A stretch of DNA of 41,908 nucleotides from Deinococcus aquatilis DSM 23025 (GCF_000378445.1 NZ_KB899737.1:1-41908), one strand, 5' to 3'; counted from the first letter of the stretch, positions 1 through 8,339 are shown. Numbers and translations: made by a program. The notes: generated from the sequence alone by a model not told the origin.

Positions 1-291
1 CTCCGGAAGCAGCTTCAAGACAACCACTGCGACATCAGCCGGGCACAGGGGATGGCGGTTGAAGAACCGCTCAATTCGGCGAATGACCGAAGACGTCTGA
101 GCGCTTCCCAGGAAGCGCTCGGCCAGCTCCGCATGCCGGACGTCCTTGGCCTGAAGCAGCGCCAAGACAACGAGAGAAAGCAGCTCCACTTGGTTCTTGC
201 GGTACTCCGGAAAGTGGGCACAAAAGCAGCGAGACAGTTGGGTCAGCGTGACGGGAGACGCGCTCTGTTCTGACGGATTAAACGAGAGATT
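1..291 (-). CDS. IS4-type transposase, N-terminal part, cut by window edge
   Basis: Reading the minus strand gives a frame open from 291 to the left edge that begins around PSEQSASPVTLTQLSRCF and continues with VLALLQAKDVRHAELAERF and a segment SSVIRRIERFF. This resembles the N-terminal DNA-binding part of IS4-family transposases found in many copies in Deinococcus genomes. The catalytic DDE region would lie left of the window. The start is unclear: the frame is closed by a stop at 292-294, no ATG/GTG/TTG precedes the conserved part, and the first GTG (about 189) would remove some 30 conserved residues, so the start codon may be mutated or a rare codon used. The family call rests on overall resemblance only. 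Confidence 0.6.
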
Positions 292-345
292 TCAACCCCT
301 CAAAAAGTGTCGGGTACTGAGGTGATCTACACTTTCAGCGATAGC
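292..345. mobile_element. Probable end region of the IS element
   Basis: The stretch directly upstream of the transposase frame contains a short inverted repeat, AAAGTGT (304-310) and ACACTTT (329-335). It is where the terminal repeat of the insertion sequence should lie. The exact tip and any target duplication cannot be fixed because the other end is outside the window. From about 345 to 494 I see no gene. Confidence 0.3.
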
Positions 346-494
346 CTGCACGCGCCCCGCATCAGGTGAGCTTCAGAGTGACCTTGAGACCGCCCAAAGT
401 TGGACATGCTGCGCCAATTCCCCGACCACGGTCTCACTGGGCAGTGCGCCGCCAGCCGCAGTCTGCAACACTGCCCTGACTGTCAGGCTGTTCT

Positions 495-1220
495 ATGCGG
501 CACCCTGAAGACATGACCGAAATCATTCCACACTCTCCACAGTTCAGGCCTGCCTTCTGGCGGGGGATGCGGGCCTTTACACCACTGGTTCCCGGTGTCG
601 TGCCGTTCAGTATGGTGGCGGGCATTGCAGCGGTGCAGGCAGGCTTCACGCCCGCTGAGTCCATCGCCTTTTCTCTGATCGGTTACGCAGGGTCGGCGCA
701 GCTGATCGCTTCCCAGATGGTGACCAGTCACGCTCCCACCGTGCTGATCGTGCTGAGCAGTCTGATCGTGAACCTGCGTTTTGCCATGTACTCAGCCTCG
801 TTGCTGCCGCTGTTCGTTGGCGTGCCTCTGCCCAGACGCTGGCTCCTGGCTTACGGACTCACCGATCAAGCCTACGCGGTCACGATGGGGCGGCCCGTCA
901 CCGAACCCTCTCCCGCGGCGTATTACGCCGGAGCCGCTGCACTGATGTGGCTGACCTGGCAGAGTGGCACTGCCGTCGGCGCACTGGTGGGCGCGAAAAT
1001 CCCTTCAACCTGGCCGCTGGATTTTGCAGTGCCGCTCAGCTTCATTGCGCTGCTCGTTCCCGTTCTTCAAAGGAGGCCGCAGGTCTTTGCGGCAATCGTG
1101 TCTGCGGTGGTGGCAGTGGCAGCACACGGTTTGCCATTTCGCCTGAACCTGATTCTGGGCGCAGTGTGCGGTGTGGCCGTTGGTCAGCTGATGCAGCGTT
1201 GGCAGGCCAAATCAGTATGA
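495..1220 (+). CDS. azlC: AzlC-family branched-chain amino acid export permease
   Basis: The 241-residue product is the large subunit of the two-component AzlCD exporter (LIV-E class), which moves branched-chain amino acids out across the inner membrane. After a short polar N-terminus (FRPAFWRGMRAFTPLVPGVVPF) there are several hydrophobic helices. The family-like block around AESIAFSLIGYAGSAQL and the segment LIVNLRFAMYSASL are typical of AzlC. Length is normal for the family. It overlaps the next gene, azlD, by 4 nt (ATGA), which indicates translational coupling and supports the pair assignment. An alternative ATG at 513 (MTEIIPHS) would shorten it by six residues. Substrate is inferred from family only. 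Confidence 0.85.
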   Translation: MRHPEDMTEIIPHSPQFRPAFWRGMRAFTPLVPGVVPFSMVAGIAAVQAGFTPAESIAFSLIGYAGSAQLIASQMVTSHAPTVLIVLSSLIVNLRFAMYSASLLPLFVGVPLPRRWLLAYGLTDQAYAVTMGRPVTEPSPAAYYAGAAALMWLTWQSGTAVGALVGAKIPSTWPLDFAVPLSFIALLVPVLQRRPQVFAAIVSAVVAVAAHGLPFRLNLILGAVCGVAVGQLMQRWQAKSV

Positions 1221-1537
1221 ATATCTGGCTTCTGATCGTGGGGGTGGGCCTTGTCAGCCTGTGTTTGCGTGCGTCGTTTCTGGTGCTGCTGCGGGGCCGA
1301 CAGCTTCCAGAACGCGTGACCTCCTCGCTGGGACTGGTGCCCGCTGCGGTGCTGGCCGCCCTGATCGCGCCGGAACTGCTGTATTCGTCAGTGACGGGCA
1401 CACTCGATGTTCTCAATCCCCGTCTGGTCATAGGTCTGCTTGCGGCAGCGGTGGCCTGGAGAACGCGCAACGTGTTGTGGACACTCATGGTCGGCCTGGG
1501 CCTGCTGTTGGTTGCTCAGGGACTGGGATGGCGGTAA
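1217..1537 (+). CDS. azlD: AzlD-family small subunit of amino acid exporter
   Basis: This 106-residue, almost entirely hydrophobic protein (MNIWLLIVGVGLVSLCLRAS...) has the size and roughly four-helix layout of AzlD. The block LPERVTSSLGLVPAAVLAAL matches the central part of the family. It starts inside the stop of azlC (ATGA overlap) and should form the export complex with it at the cytoplasmic membrane. The gene ends at TAA 1535-1537 and no clear terminator follows. I am confident of the family; the physiological substrate is not shown by the sequence. Confidence 0.85.
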   Translation: MNIWLLIVGVGLVSLCLRASFLVLLRGRQLPERVTSSLGLVPAAVLAALIAPELLYSSVTGTLDVLNPRLVIGLLAAAVAWRTRNVLWTLMVGLGLLLVAQGLGWR

Positions 1538-2051
1538 GAGCATGTTGATAGGCGCAACGGAAACTTGTGTGGGGAAGACAGTCTGCCTCACGCACGCCAT
1601 CTTGTGGGGTTGACTTCCCGGTGTGGAAATTAGATTGACTGGGCAGTGTCCGGCAATCGCCAGGGACAGCCTGCGGTCTACCTGCATGGAAGCCTAAGCG
1701 GCGCAATGGGAACCGGGTATCGGCGTCGCTTCGACCCTGATCGGTTTGGCGGCGGCAAACAGCATCCCGGCCTCGGAGCAGAAGTGATGACCGATTGATT
1801 CCGTGAACACAGTCAGGAGCGGCGTAATCGGGATAGTCATCGGATGGCTCATCCGGAATGAAAGAAAGTCCCGTACCTGTTTGTTTGCCCTTCCCTACGA
1901 AAGAGGAACAGCAGGATGGCCCGTCAAGGAAAGCCACCTCAAGTGGCTTCTTGCTCCAACTCAGGCAGGCATCTGTAGAAACGATGAAGGCGGCACCATC
2001 AGTCACGACAGGACATCAGATCCCCATCACCCGAAACGGCAATGTTGAGCT
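1538..2051. other. 514-bp stretch without a convincing gene
   Basis: No frame here has a recognisable family. A plus-strand frame ending at 1797 (GYRRRFDPDRFGGGKQH, then a stop) might be the tail of a decayed gene but I cannot identify it. A 7-bp hairpin AAGCCAC-ctcaa-GTGGCTT lies at 1931-1949 and is followed by a weak T-rich stretch (CTTG); it could act as a terminator or leader structure. The long minus-strand frame covering 1485-2006 looks like chance. Confidence 0.4.
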
Positions 2052-2471
2052 ATGCGATTTTTGATGCTTCCTTTCCTCCTCCTACCCAGCATTGCCGCAG
2101 CTCAGTCCGTTCCAGCTCCTCTGAACGGGATCTGGCAACTCAGAGACATGAAAGTCTTCGGAAAAGCCGAAACGACCCTGCCCCCGGCCCAGTTGGTCAT
2201 TTCTGGCAAACAGGTGGGAGGCAAGATCGGCTGCGGCACCTACTCGGGCACCGTCGCCGCCGCCAATAACAAGATCGAGATTCAGGCGAAGCCGTTGCCC
2301 CCCCGCCCCAACGAGCGGTGCCTGTATGCCCTTCCCGGAGCCTTTCACGCAGCGTTGAATGCCTCTGGCAGCTACGTCATCAGTGGAGACACCAAACTGT
2401 TGGTCCTGTTCTCCAAAACGACCCGGCTGACCTTCGAGCGCATCGGTTACGTGACCCCTGCCAAGCCCTGA
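2052..2471 (+). CDS. Secreted META/HslJ-domain protein
   Basis: The 139-residue product has a signal peptide (MRFLMLPFLLLPSIAAAQS, probable cleavage after AAA) followed by a single META-like domain. The typical features are LNGIWQLRDM near residue 24, the central GKIGCGTYSGTV and the block ERCLYALPGAFHAAL. META/HslJ domains are small lipocalin-like or beta-structured extracytoplasmic folds linked to stress and antibiotic tolerance in other bacteria; no catalytic role is established. It stands alone between an intergenic stretch and a hairpin at 2493-2526. The start at 2052 is chosen because it gives the clean signal peptide; an upstream ATG at 2042 is in another frame. Confidence 0.75.
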   Translation: MRFLMLPFLLLPSIAAAQSVPAPLNGIWQLRDMKVFGKAETTLPPAQLVISGKQVGGKIGCGTYSGTVAAANNKIEIQAKPLPPRPNERCLYALPGAFHAALNASGSYVISGDTKLLVLFSKTTRLTFERIGYVTPAKP

Positions 2472-2492
2472 ACTGAAGGGAGGAGGTTCGCA

Positions 2493-2526
2493 GAGTGGCG
2501 GTCAGACCTGACAACAGCCGCCACTC
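2493..2526 (+). terminator. Hairpin after META-domain gene
   Basis: Perfect 9-bp arms, GAGTGGCGG (2493-2501) and CCGCCACTC (2518-2526), lie 22 nt after the stop of the META gene. The loop contains a further small inverted repeat (GTCAG-AC-CTGAC). There is no T-tract, so it may act as an RNA-stabilising 3' hairpin rather than as an intrinsic terminator. Confidence 0.45.
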
Positions 2527-2595
2527 ACTCCGAGCGGCAAGGATCATGAAGATCAGGAGCAGATGCGGCCACGCCTCCACATTCAATACTGGGGC

Positions 2596-2937
2596 ATGTT
2601 GAAAATCGGTTCTATCGTCTGGGGCGTCAGGGACATGTCCCGTGCCACTGCTTTCTGGACGGCTGCTCTGAACTACCAGCTTCGCAACGCGCCAGACGAG
2701 GACTGGGCCGTCCTCATTCCGAAAGAGGGGGACGGGGCACAATTGGCCCTGAAACTGGTGACGTCCGAGAAGGCCAAACGGCATCATTTGGATCTCTACG
2801 CGGATGACTGCAGAGCGGAAATCGAGCGTCTGTTGTCTTTGGGGGCCATGCGTGCCGAATGGCAATACCCAGCAGATGCGGATTTCACCGTTTTGAGCGA
2901 CCCAGACGGCAATCATTTCTGCGTGGTGCAGAAGTAG
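2596..2937 (+). CDS. VOC-family (glyoxalase-like) protein
   Basis: The 113-residue product from ATG 2596 (MLKIGSIVWGVRDM) has one vicinal-oxygen-chelate fold: the beta-strand start GSIVWGVRD, the helix MSRATAFWTAALNYQL, HHLDLYADD near the middle and the closing VLSDPDGNHFCVVQ. VOC proteins include glyoxalases, dioxygenases and antibiotic-binding proteins; the sequence alone does not choose among them. I prefer 2596 to the upstream ATG 2563 because the family normally begins here and because AATACT (2585-2590) sits 5 nt before it, consistent with a leaderless transcript. It is monocistronic, followed by a weak hairpin. Confidence 0.7.
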   Translation: MLKIGSIVWGVRDMSRATAFWTAALNYQLRNAPDEDWAVLIPKEGDGAQLALKLVTSEKAKRHHLDLYADDCRAEIERLLSLGAMRAEWQYPADADFTVLSDPDGNHFCVVQK

Positions 2938-3020
2938 ACATGCCTGCGAAGGCTATCCGCAGAGAGAAGGGAACCTCAGTTCACCAAGGGCCACATCAAG
3001 TGCCTGAAGAAGAGAAGCAG

Positions 3021-3046
3021 GCCCGCATCTGACGGTGGGCTTTCTT
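3021..3046 (+). terminator. Candidate terminator after VOC gene
   Basis: GCCCGC (3021-3026) pairs with GTGGGC (3035-3040, one G-U pair) across an 8-nt loop and is followed at once by TTTCTT. The stem is short, so this is a moderate candidate for ending transcription of the VOC gene before map. Confidence 0.4.
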
Positions 3047-3144
3047 GTGAAATTGAGACCCCACGTCACTGAAAGGTAGAGGGGCCATCTCCAGGCTTGG
3101 GATGCGGCTTCTGCCTGAGCTGGGGAGCAGCAGCGCAGGTGGCT

Positions 3145-3150
3145 TACAGT
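3145..3150 (+). promoter_or_regulatory. -10 box of a leaderless map transcript
   Basis: TACAGT ends 5 nt before ATG 3156. With a usual 6-7 nt from the -10 box to the first transcribed base, transcription would begin at or next to the A of the start codon, so no Shine-Dalgarno is needed; none is visible. Confidence 0.45.
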
Positions 3151-3155
3151 GGGGT

Positions 3156-3899
3156 ATGACTATTACTACCGAGGCTGACCTGCGGGGCATGCAGCGAGCA
3201 GGGCAGGTCGTGGCCGAGACGCTCCGTACCCTCAAGGAAGCCGTTCACCCAGGTGTGACTCCGGCTGAACTGGACGCCCTCGCTGGACGGGTGTTTGAAC
3301 AGTACGGAGCCAAATCTGCACCGCGCATGACCTACAACGCTCCGGTCAATGTCTTCATCAGCGTGAATGACGACATTGTTCATGGGCTGCCGACGCAACG
3401 TGCCCTGGCTGCCGGGGATGTCGTGAGTATCGATGTCACGCCTTTTGTGGACGGTTACATTGCCGACGCTGCCGTGACCGTAGCCGTACCGCCAGCGTCG
3501 CCCGTGGTTATGCGGCTCATCGAATGCACGGAGGCCGCGTTTGAAGCGGGGATGGCTGCCGCGAAAGCAGGGTCTCCAGTCAACGCTGTTGGGCAGGCCA
3601 TTGAGAATGAGGTCAAACGGCGTGGATTCACGGTGCTTCGGGAGCTTTTCGGTCACGGCGTCGGACGCGCCATACACGAGGAACCGAATGTACCGAACTA
3701 TTACCGGCCAGCCGACAGAAAGAAGCTGCACGAGGGACTGGTGATCGCGGTCGAACCCATGGTCTCCACCGGGCGGTCACACCGGGTCAGAACGCTGCGT
3801 GACGGCTGGACACTGAGCACCACAGATGGCGGCCTGGCCGCACATTTTGAACACACCATCATGATTACCAGAGGTCAGCCCCTGATTCTGACGGCCTGA
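3156..3899 (+). CDS. map: Type I methionine aminopeptidase
   Basis: Map removes the initiator methionine from nascent proteins in the cytoplasm. The 247-residue product is of the short bacterial type with no N-terminal extension. The M24 'pita-bread' fold is complete. [10 protein letters not shown] carries the substrate histidine. The two metal aspartates lie in [19 protein letters not shown], a somewhat divergent form of the usual D-x10-D block. [17 protein letters not shown] carries the metal histidine, and EPMVSTG and HFEHTIMIT carry the two glutamates. Start ATG 3156 is chosen because the family begins here and a -10 box lies just upstream. Many bacteria carry more than one map; whether this is the only copy cannot be told. 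Confidence 0.9.
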   Translation: MTITTEADLRGMQRAGQVVAETLRTLKEAVHPGVTPAELDALAGRVFEQYGAKSAPRMTYNAPVNVFISVNDDIVHGLPTQRALAAGDVVSIDVTPFVDGYIADAAVTVAVPPASPVVMRLIECTEAAFEAGMAAAKAGSPVNAVGQAIENEVKRRGFTVLRELFGHGVGRAIHEEPNVPNYYRPADRKKLHEGLVIAVEPMVSTGRSHRVRTLRDGWTLSTTDGGLAAHFEHTIMITRGQPLILTA

Positions 3900-3922
3900 G
3901 CGTCTGCTGGAACGGCAGGCGC
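3900..3922. terminator. Hairpin between convergent genes
   Basis: GCGTCTGC (3900-3907) and GCAGGCGC (3915-3922) form an 8-bp stem with one G-U pair in the short gap between map and the convergent small-protein gene. It has no T-tract on either strand. Confidence 0.35.
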
Positions 3923-4248
3923 TACTGCTCCACCTCAATCACAATCTGGGGGTCCCGAGCATTCCCGCCCACCGAACACCGGGCGGGGACGCTCCTGCTT
4001 CCGTCCAGAGAATTGATCTTGAACGTCGCGGTATAGCCCTGCTGCTGGAAGTCGGATGCAGAGAAATCTAGCTTGTTGCTCGACTCTTTCCTGGCTTCAC
4101 GCTCGCACCACATGATGACATCTGACTGCGGGATGGGCTGCGGCGTGAAATATAGGACAGCCGCCAACGCCGCCGCTGCCAATCCCACCCCGTAACCCAG
4201 GATGGCCCGCCCGCTGAACATGGCGGGCTGTTTTTTTGTCCCAGTCAT
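3922..4248 (-). CDS. Small membrane-anchored protein of unknown function
   Basis: I do not recognise a family. The 108-residue product has a short basic N-terminus, one hydrophobic helix (AILGYGVGLAAAALAAVLYF, about residues 16-35) and a soluble C-terminal part of about 70 residues facing the periplasm by the positive-inside rule. It contains two cysteines (in IMWCERE and ARCSVGG) that could form a disulfide. The helix-then-soluble layout and the codon pattern speak for a real gene. TAGGGT on the minus strand (4261-4256) ends 7 nt before the ATG, fitting a leaderless transcript. Odd: a plus-strand terminator (4205-4237) lies inside its first 15 codons. Confidence 0.6.
   Translation of the reverse strand: MTGTKKQPAMFSGRAILGYGVGLAAAALAAVLYFTPQPIPQSDVIMWCEREARKESSNKLDFSASDFQQQGYTATFKINSLDGSRSVPARCSVGGNARDPQIVIEVEQ
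4205..4237 (+). terminator. Intrinsic terminator on the plus strand
   Basis: GCCCGCC (4205-4211) and GGCGGGC (4222-4228) form a perfect 7-bp stem, followed after TG by seven T residues (4231-4237). This is the best textbook intrinsic terminator of the window. It is oriented to stop transcripts coming from map, although it lies inside the opposite-strand gene 3922-4248. Confidence 0.65.
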
Positions 4249-4681
4249 AGCTAAGACCCTACTCCACTTCGGCGCACAGGGAGCCTTTTCCCAAGAGGGT
4301 GCCGCAGCGTCCCAGAGCAGGTATACCGTGACCGTGGGGTCAACTCTGACCAGTGACCGGGTAGATCACAGCGCTTGATCAGCAGCCTGAGCTGGCCTGC
4401 CCCTCCAGGTTGCCCATAAGGTCGCCGTTCATGTCAAGGTGACCTGAGCGAAGCGAGTCGCGAAGAAAGTACGCTTACGTCATAGCAACGCCTGAGCGGC
4501 ATCACTGATTCTGCCCGGTGCTGAAAACAGAAGCGGCGCAGATATTAAGGGGACCTGATCACCTTTGAGTTAAACTTCCTGTCCAGTCTATCTGGGCTGG
4601 TCAGGTCGTAAAGAACGTCCGCTCATACTTTGTGAAGTCTGGAAGTTATGATTCTGCCCGCCTGTCATCTTTCTCTCTTTC
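4249..4681. other. 433-bp intergenic stretch before the GGDEF-EAL gene
   Basis: No gene seen. It must hold the promoter of the 756-residue cyclic-di-GMP protein and of the small minus-strand gene. An imperfect dyad, CCTGTCCAG (4578-4586) and CTGGTCAGG (4597-4605), with one mismatch, is about 80 nt upstream of the next start and could be an operator. No -35/-10 pair is clear enough to name. Confidence 0.35.
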
Positions 4682-6952
4682 ATGAGGCCCTGGCCTCATC
4701 GAGCAGATCACCACGGACGACTCTGGAATACTGTGACCATCCCCCATCTGCGTTCCCAGCTCCTTTTGGCTGGCTTGTACCTCGGTGCAACCGTATCTCT
4801 CCAGTGGATCGCCACTTTTTTCAATGACGGTCAGTCTCTGTCTCTGTGGTATCTCCCTTCCGGCCTCACCTTTGCCTTTCTGGCGGTCTGTGGATGGCGT
4901 TGGGCACCCTGGACACTGGTCGTCAGCGTGACCAGCAACGTCTTCACTTCTGCCTACGACCCCAACGTGGTGGCCGCGATTCCGGGCATTCTGGCCTATG
5001 CAGGGGCCGCCGCCGCGCTCAACCGCTTACGCCGTGGGCGGCCCAGCCCTCCTACAGCAGGCGATCTGGCCCGTCTGGGGGTCATCGCTGCCACAGCCAG
5101 CGCCGCCGCCGCCCTAGGAAACGTGAGTCTGCTGTACCTGAGTGGGACCTTCACGGGGCCGCTTACAGTCACCCCGTACATCAACTGGTGGGTGGGGGAT
5201 CTGGTCGGGATCATCACGCTCAGCCCACTGCTGCTGATCGTCCTGGAATCTCTTCGACACGCGGCCCAGAAGGGTACTGTCCTGCGGCAAAGTCAGGTCT
5301 GGTTTCAGCAGCATCACCGTGAATTGCGCCTCATCCTTCTGGTCGTGACCGCGACCGTATGCGGGGTGTATACCGTGGAAACCCGCACCGGGCTTCATAT
5401 CGCCTTCCTGTATTTCCTCCCCCTCCTTTGGCTGTCTCTGCGCTCCACACTGCTGCTTTCAGTCATCGGGGTCTTCTTGATGAACGCTGGCATCATCGTC
5501 ACTTTTTCTCTTCTGGAGCTAACGGTGCCGCAGCAGCGAGATGCTCAACTCCTGATCACGAGCCTGACCCTGGTGAGTTTGTTGGTCAGTATTCTGGAGT
5601 TACAGCGCCGTACCCAGGAGCAGGAGCTGCATCATCAACTGGCGCACGATCCCCTGACTGGTCTGACCAGCCGCGTCGCGTTCCAGCCAGCGGTGAAAAC
5701 ATTGATACGGGACATCCACCCTGATCAACGGCTGCTGCTGCTGTTCGTGGACATCGACCGACTCAAGCACATCAACGACTCTCACGGCCATCTGGTCGGC
5801 GACGAGTATCTCAAGCACACCGCCGTTCAGTTGCAGCAGGCGGCGCGGAAAATCCCGAGCATCCAGACAGTGATCGCCCGGCTGAGCGGCGATGAGTTTG
5901 CGGTGGCCGCCCGGGTCACGGATGAACAGGAAACAGCTCTGGTGCGGGCCATACAGGACTGCATTCAGCGGCCAGTACGGATCGCGGGACACGAGCTGAG
6001 GTTGGCCTTCAGCGTGGGGGTCAGCTCTATTTCCCTGCACGACCACAACGGTCAGACGCTCCGGAACGAATTGGATCTGGTCAGCCTGATTCAGCAGGCG
6101 GATGAGGCGATGTATCAGGCCAAGCGGACGGGGCAGAGCCTGCAGTGGTATACGCCGCCTTCAGTGGGCGGCCTCTCGGCGGTCGAATGCGAACGGGGCC
6201 TGCGTCATGCCCTGGAAACGGGCGATGAATTCGTCGTGTACTACCAGCCTCTGATCGATCTGCACACACATGAACTTCTGGGCTGTGAGGCCCTGATCCG
6301 CTGGCAGCATCCCGTCCACGGACTGCTCTCTCCAGCCGCCTTCCTGCCTGTGGCTGAACGCACCGGGCTGATCGTACCCCTGGGCCGCTGGGTGCTCTGG
6401 ACGGCCTGCAAGCAGATGGGGGTGTGGCGGGAGCACTACCGCCCACTGCGAATTTCGATCAATGTCGATGCCCAGCAGTTTCATCAGGATATTTTTGTAC
6501 AAGACGTTCTGGAAGCCGTTCGGGAGGGAGGCATTGCGGCGGATCAACTCGACCTTGAACTGACGGAGAATGCCGTCTTGCTGGACGCGCCTACGGCCAC
6601 TCAGCATCTTGACGTCTTACGGTCTCACGGCGTCAGGCTGGCGCTGGATGATTTCGGCATCGGCTATTCCAGCCTGTCGCATCTGCGCGACTTCCATGTT
6701 CATGTCCTGAAGATCGACCGCTCGTTCACGCGCAACCTGCTGCACGAGGGCCGGGATCTGCATATCGTTCAGGCGATGGTGGCCCTGGGCCACTCACTTG
6801 AAATGAGGGTCCTGATCGAGGGCATCGAGACTACTGCACAGCTGGAAAAGGCCGCCGCGCTGGGATGTGATGAGGCGCAGGGCTACCTGTTGGGACACCC
6901 TGTACCCCCAGCAGAATTTGAAACGGTCTGGTTACGGGAAAAGGAGTTCTGA
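4682..6952 (+). CDS. MASE1-GGDEF-EAL cyclic-di-GMP signalling protein
   Basis: The 756-residue protein has three parts. Residues about 20-310 form a MASE1 membrane sensor with about eight hydrophobic helices and typical blocks such as LWYLPSGLTFAFLA and NWWVGDLVGIITLSPLLL. A GGDEF domain (about 318-480) starts at HDPLTGL; its active-site motif is SGDEF (residue about 401), a variant usually compatible with cyclase activity. An EAL domain (about 500-750) keeps EAL (residue about 534), ELTEN, DDFGIGYSSL, KIDRSF and EGIET, so phosphodiesterase residues look intact. It may therefore make and break c-di-GMP under control of an unknown signal. ATG 4682 lacks a good ribosome site; GTG 4733 (MTIPHLRS) is an alternative start. 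It appears monocistronic. Confidence 0.9.
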   Translation: MRPWPHRADHHGRLWNTVTIPHLRSQLLLAGLYLGATVSLQWIATFFNDGQSLSLWYLPSGLTFAFLAVCGWRWAPWTLVVSVTSNVFTSAYDPNVVAAIPGILAYAGAAAALNRLRRGRPSPPTAGDLARLGVIAATASAAAALGNVSLLYLSGTFTGPLTVTPYINWWVGDLVGIITLSPLLLIVLESLRHAAQKGTVLRQSQVWFQQHHRELRLILLVVTATVCGVYTVETRTGLHIAFLYFLPLLWLSLRSTLLLSVIGVFLMNAGIIVTFSLLELTVPQQRDAQLLITSLTLVSLLVSILELQRRTQEQELHHQLAHDPLTGLTSRVAFQPAVKTLIRDIHPDQRLLLLFVDIDRLKHINDSHGHLVGDEYLKHTAVQLQQAARKIPSIQTVIARLSGDEFAVAARVTDEQETALVRAIQDCIQRPVRIAGHELRLAFSVGVSSISLHDHNGQTLRNELDLVSLIQQADEAMYQAKRTGQSLQWYTPPSVGGLSAVECERGLRHALETGDEFVVYYQPLIDLHTHELLGCEALIRWQHPVHGLLSPAAFLPVAERTGLIVPLGRWVLWTACKQMGVWREHYRPLRISINVDAQQFHQDIFVQDVLEAVREGGIAADQLDLELTENAVLLDAPTATQHLDVLRSHGVRLALDDFGIGYSSLSHLRDFHVHVLKIDRSFTRNLLHEGRDLHIVQAMVALGHSLEMRVLIEGIETTAQLEKAAALGCDEAQGYLLGHPVPPAEFETVWLREKEF

Positions 6953-6999
6953 GCCTCCTGACCGGGGAGGTAACGGACTGAAGCGGAATAATCCATCTC

Positions 7000-7060
7000 A
7001 TACGGAGTCAAAGAGCGTTCCGTATAGAGTGGTTTCCCCTCTTCCACGAGGAAAGAGGGG
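7000..7060. repeat. Two adjacent inverted repeats
   Basis: ATACGGA (7000-7006) and TCCGTAT (7019-7025) are perfect arms over a 12-nt loop. Then CCCCTCTT (7036-7043) and AAGAGGGG (7053-7060) are perfect arms over 9 nt. They fill the gap between convergent genes ending at 6952 and 7128. Neither is followed by a T-tract. They could be a two-hairpin termination region or a degenerate copy of a dispersed repeat. Confidence 0.4.
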
Positions 7061-7127
7061 CGCTTGGGTTATAGGGAGCCGCCGGAGAAAAATTGCGGCC
7101 TGATGTTAGAGGGTCCTAGATGCCAGG

Positions 7128-8339
7128 TTAGGCCAGCCCGATCACCAGACTGTCCAGATCGCGCGGATAGAGGCTGAGCCGCTCCGCTCCGTCTGGGGTA
7201 ATCACCAGCGTGTCTGAGTGACGAAATCCACCCAGCCCCGGTACATACAGACCCGGTTCGATAGAAAAGATCATGCCCGCAGCCAGTTCGGTGTGATCGT
7301 CCAGATCCAGAAACGGATGTTCATGTCCTTCCATGCCGAAGGCGTGCCCGGTGTGGTGGCGGGTGAGGGACAGTACACCACGCTCTTCCAGCAAGTCGCG
7401 TACATCCTGTTCGACCTCTGAACAGCGCCGACCGGGTTTCAGCGCCGCGAATCCAGCGTCTTGCGCGTCCAGCATGGCCTGAAAGTACCTGATCTGGTCG
7501 GAGGTGGGTTCACCCACGAACATGGTCCGTTCCAGTTCGCTTTCGTAGCCGCCGACCACACCGTAGGCCCCTGTCACCAGGGTATCGCCTGCCTGAACTC
7601 CTCCCTGCTGATGAAGTCCGTGCGGATTGGCGGTGTTGTGGCCCCGGATAAACATGGTATTGGCAGGCAACCCCTCGCGCGATTTGGGCACGTAGCGGTC
7701 CCCCAGGGCCGCCAGCATGTCGCGGGTGGCCTGCAGACTGGAGCCGTGTGAAACCAGCAGTTCATCGCTGCCCTGACGAATGGCGTCCTGCATCAGTCGG
7801 TGGGCGTGGTCGCCCCAGACGCAGGCTTCACGGATCAGCGCGATTTCGGCAGCGCTTTTGATGGTCCGTGCGTCGTCAATCAGGTCCAGCCGCTCGTGGA
7901 TGGGCAGGTCCAGCACCTGACTGAGCCGGGGACCCCGGTAGCCCCAGCGGTGTTCGTAGCCGTCCAGATCGGCAGCCACGGCCCTTGCATTTGGCCGGAG
8001 GGTGCGGAGGTGTGCCGCCAGTGTCAGGAGAGGATGCTGACCGCTGCCGCCGCCCGGATACTCCGGGTAGGTGGCGAACTGGCTCAGCTCTGGACACTGT
8101 TGCCGCACATGATCGGATTCCAGTTGCGGAATGAAGAGACTGCATTCGCCGTCATCAGTGATGATGGCCGCCACAGGCCGCTCGGTGGCCGCAAAGAAAA
8201 ATCCAGTCAGGTACGCCACCCGCGTGGGGCCAAACACACACATCAGGTCGTAGCCGTGCTGCTGCAAGGCTCCGGCCAATTTCTCCCGGCGGGCGAGGTA
8301 TTCGGCAGGCTGAATTTCAAGGCGTAGGGTGGCCGTCAT
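7128..8339 (-). CDS. M24-fold hydrolase, creatinase-like active site
   Basis: The 403-residue protein has a creatinase-type N-terminal domain (about 1-150) and an M24 pita-bread domain (about 165-400). It looks like an Xaa-Pro peptidase, but by comparison with PepP three of five metal ligands are changed: the first Asp is Gly257, the second is Glu268 (SELERT), and the last Glu is Ser375 (GFRHSDT). His332 (GHAFGMEGHE) and Glu361 (SIEPGLY) remain. Creatinase has the same fold without metal and uses the Glu of LERT, present here as Glu270. A metal-independent amidino- or amidohydrolase is therefore more likely than a dipeptidase; this is inference. It is the last gene of a three-gene operon and overlaps the IclR gene by 4 nt. 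Confidence 0.8.
   Translation of the reverse strand: MTATLRLEIQPAEYLARREKLAGALQQHGYDLMCVFGPTRVAYLTGFFFAATERPVAAIITDDGECSLFIPQLESDHVRQQCPELSQFATYPEYPGGGSGQHPLLTLAAHLRTLRPNARAVAADLDGYEHRWGYRGPRLSQVLDLPIHERLDLIDDARTIKSAAEIALIREACVWGDHAHRLMQDAIRQGSDELLVSHGSSLQATRDMLAALGDRYVPKSREGLPANTMFIRGHNTANPHGLHQQGGVQAGDTLVTGAYGVVGGYESELERTMFVGEPTSDQIRYFQAMLDAQDAGFAALKPGRRCSEVEQDVRDLLEERGVLSLTRHHTGHAFGMEGHEHPFLDLDDHTELAAGMIFSIEPGLYVPGLGGFRHSDTLVITPDGAERLSLYPRDLDSLVIGLA

Noticed and set aside
1485..2006. 173-codon minus-strand frame
   Set aside because: No family resemblance, overlaps the end of azlD, and composition is like other antisense shadows; no ribosome site or -10 box.
6970..6976. Another GTAACGG heptamer
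   Set aside because: There is no second heptamer at 11 bp, no -10 box at the right distance and no gene start, so it is probably chance.
7036..7060. 8-bp hairpin as an intrinsic terminator of the M24 operon
   Set aside because: The stem is good but there is no T-tract on the minus strand, so it is listed only as an inverted repeat.
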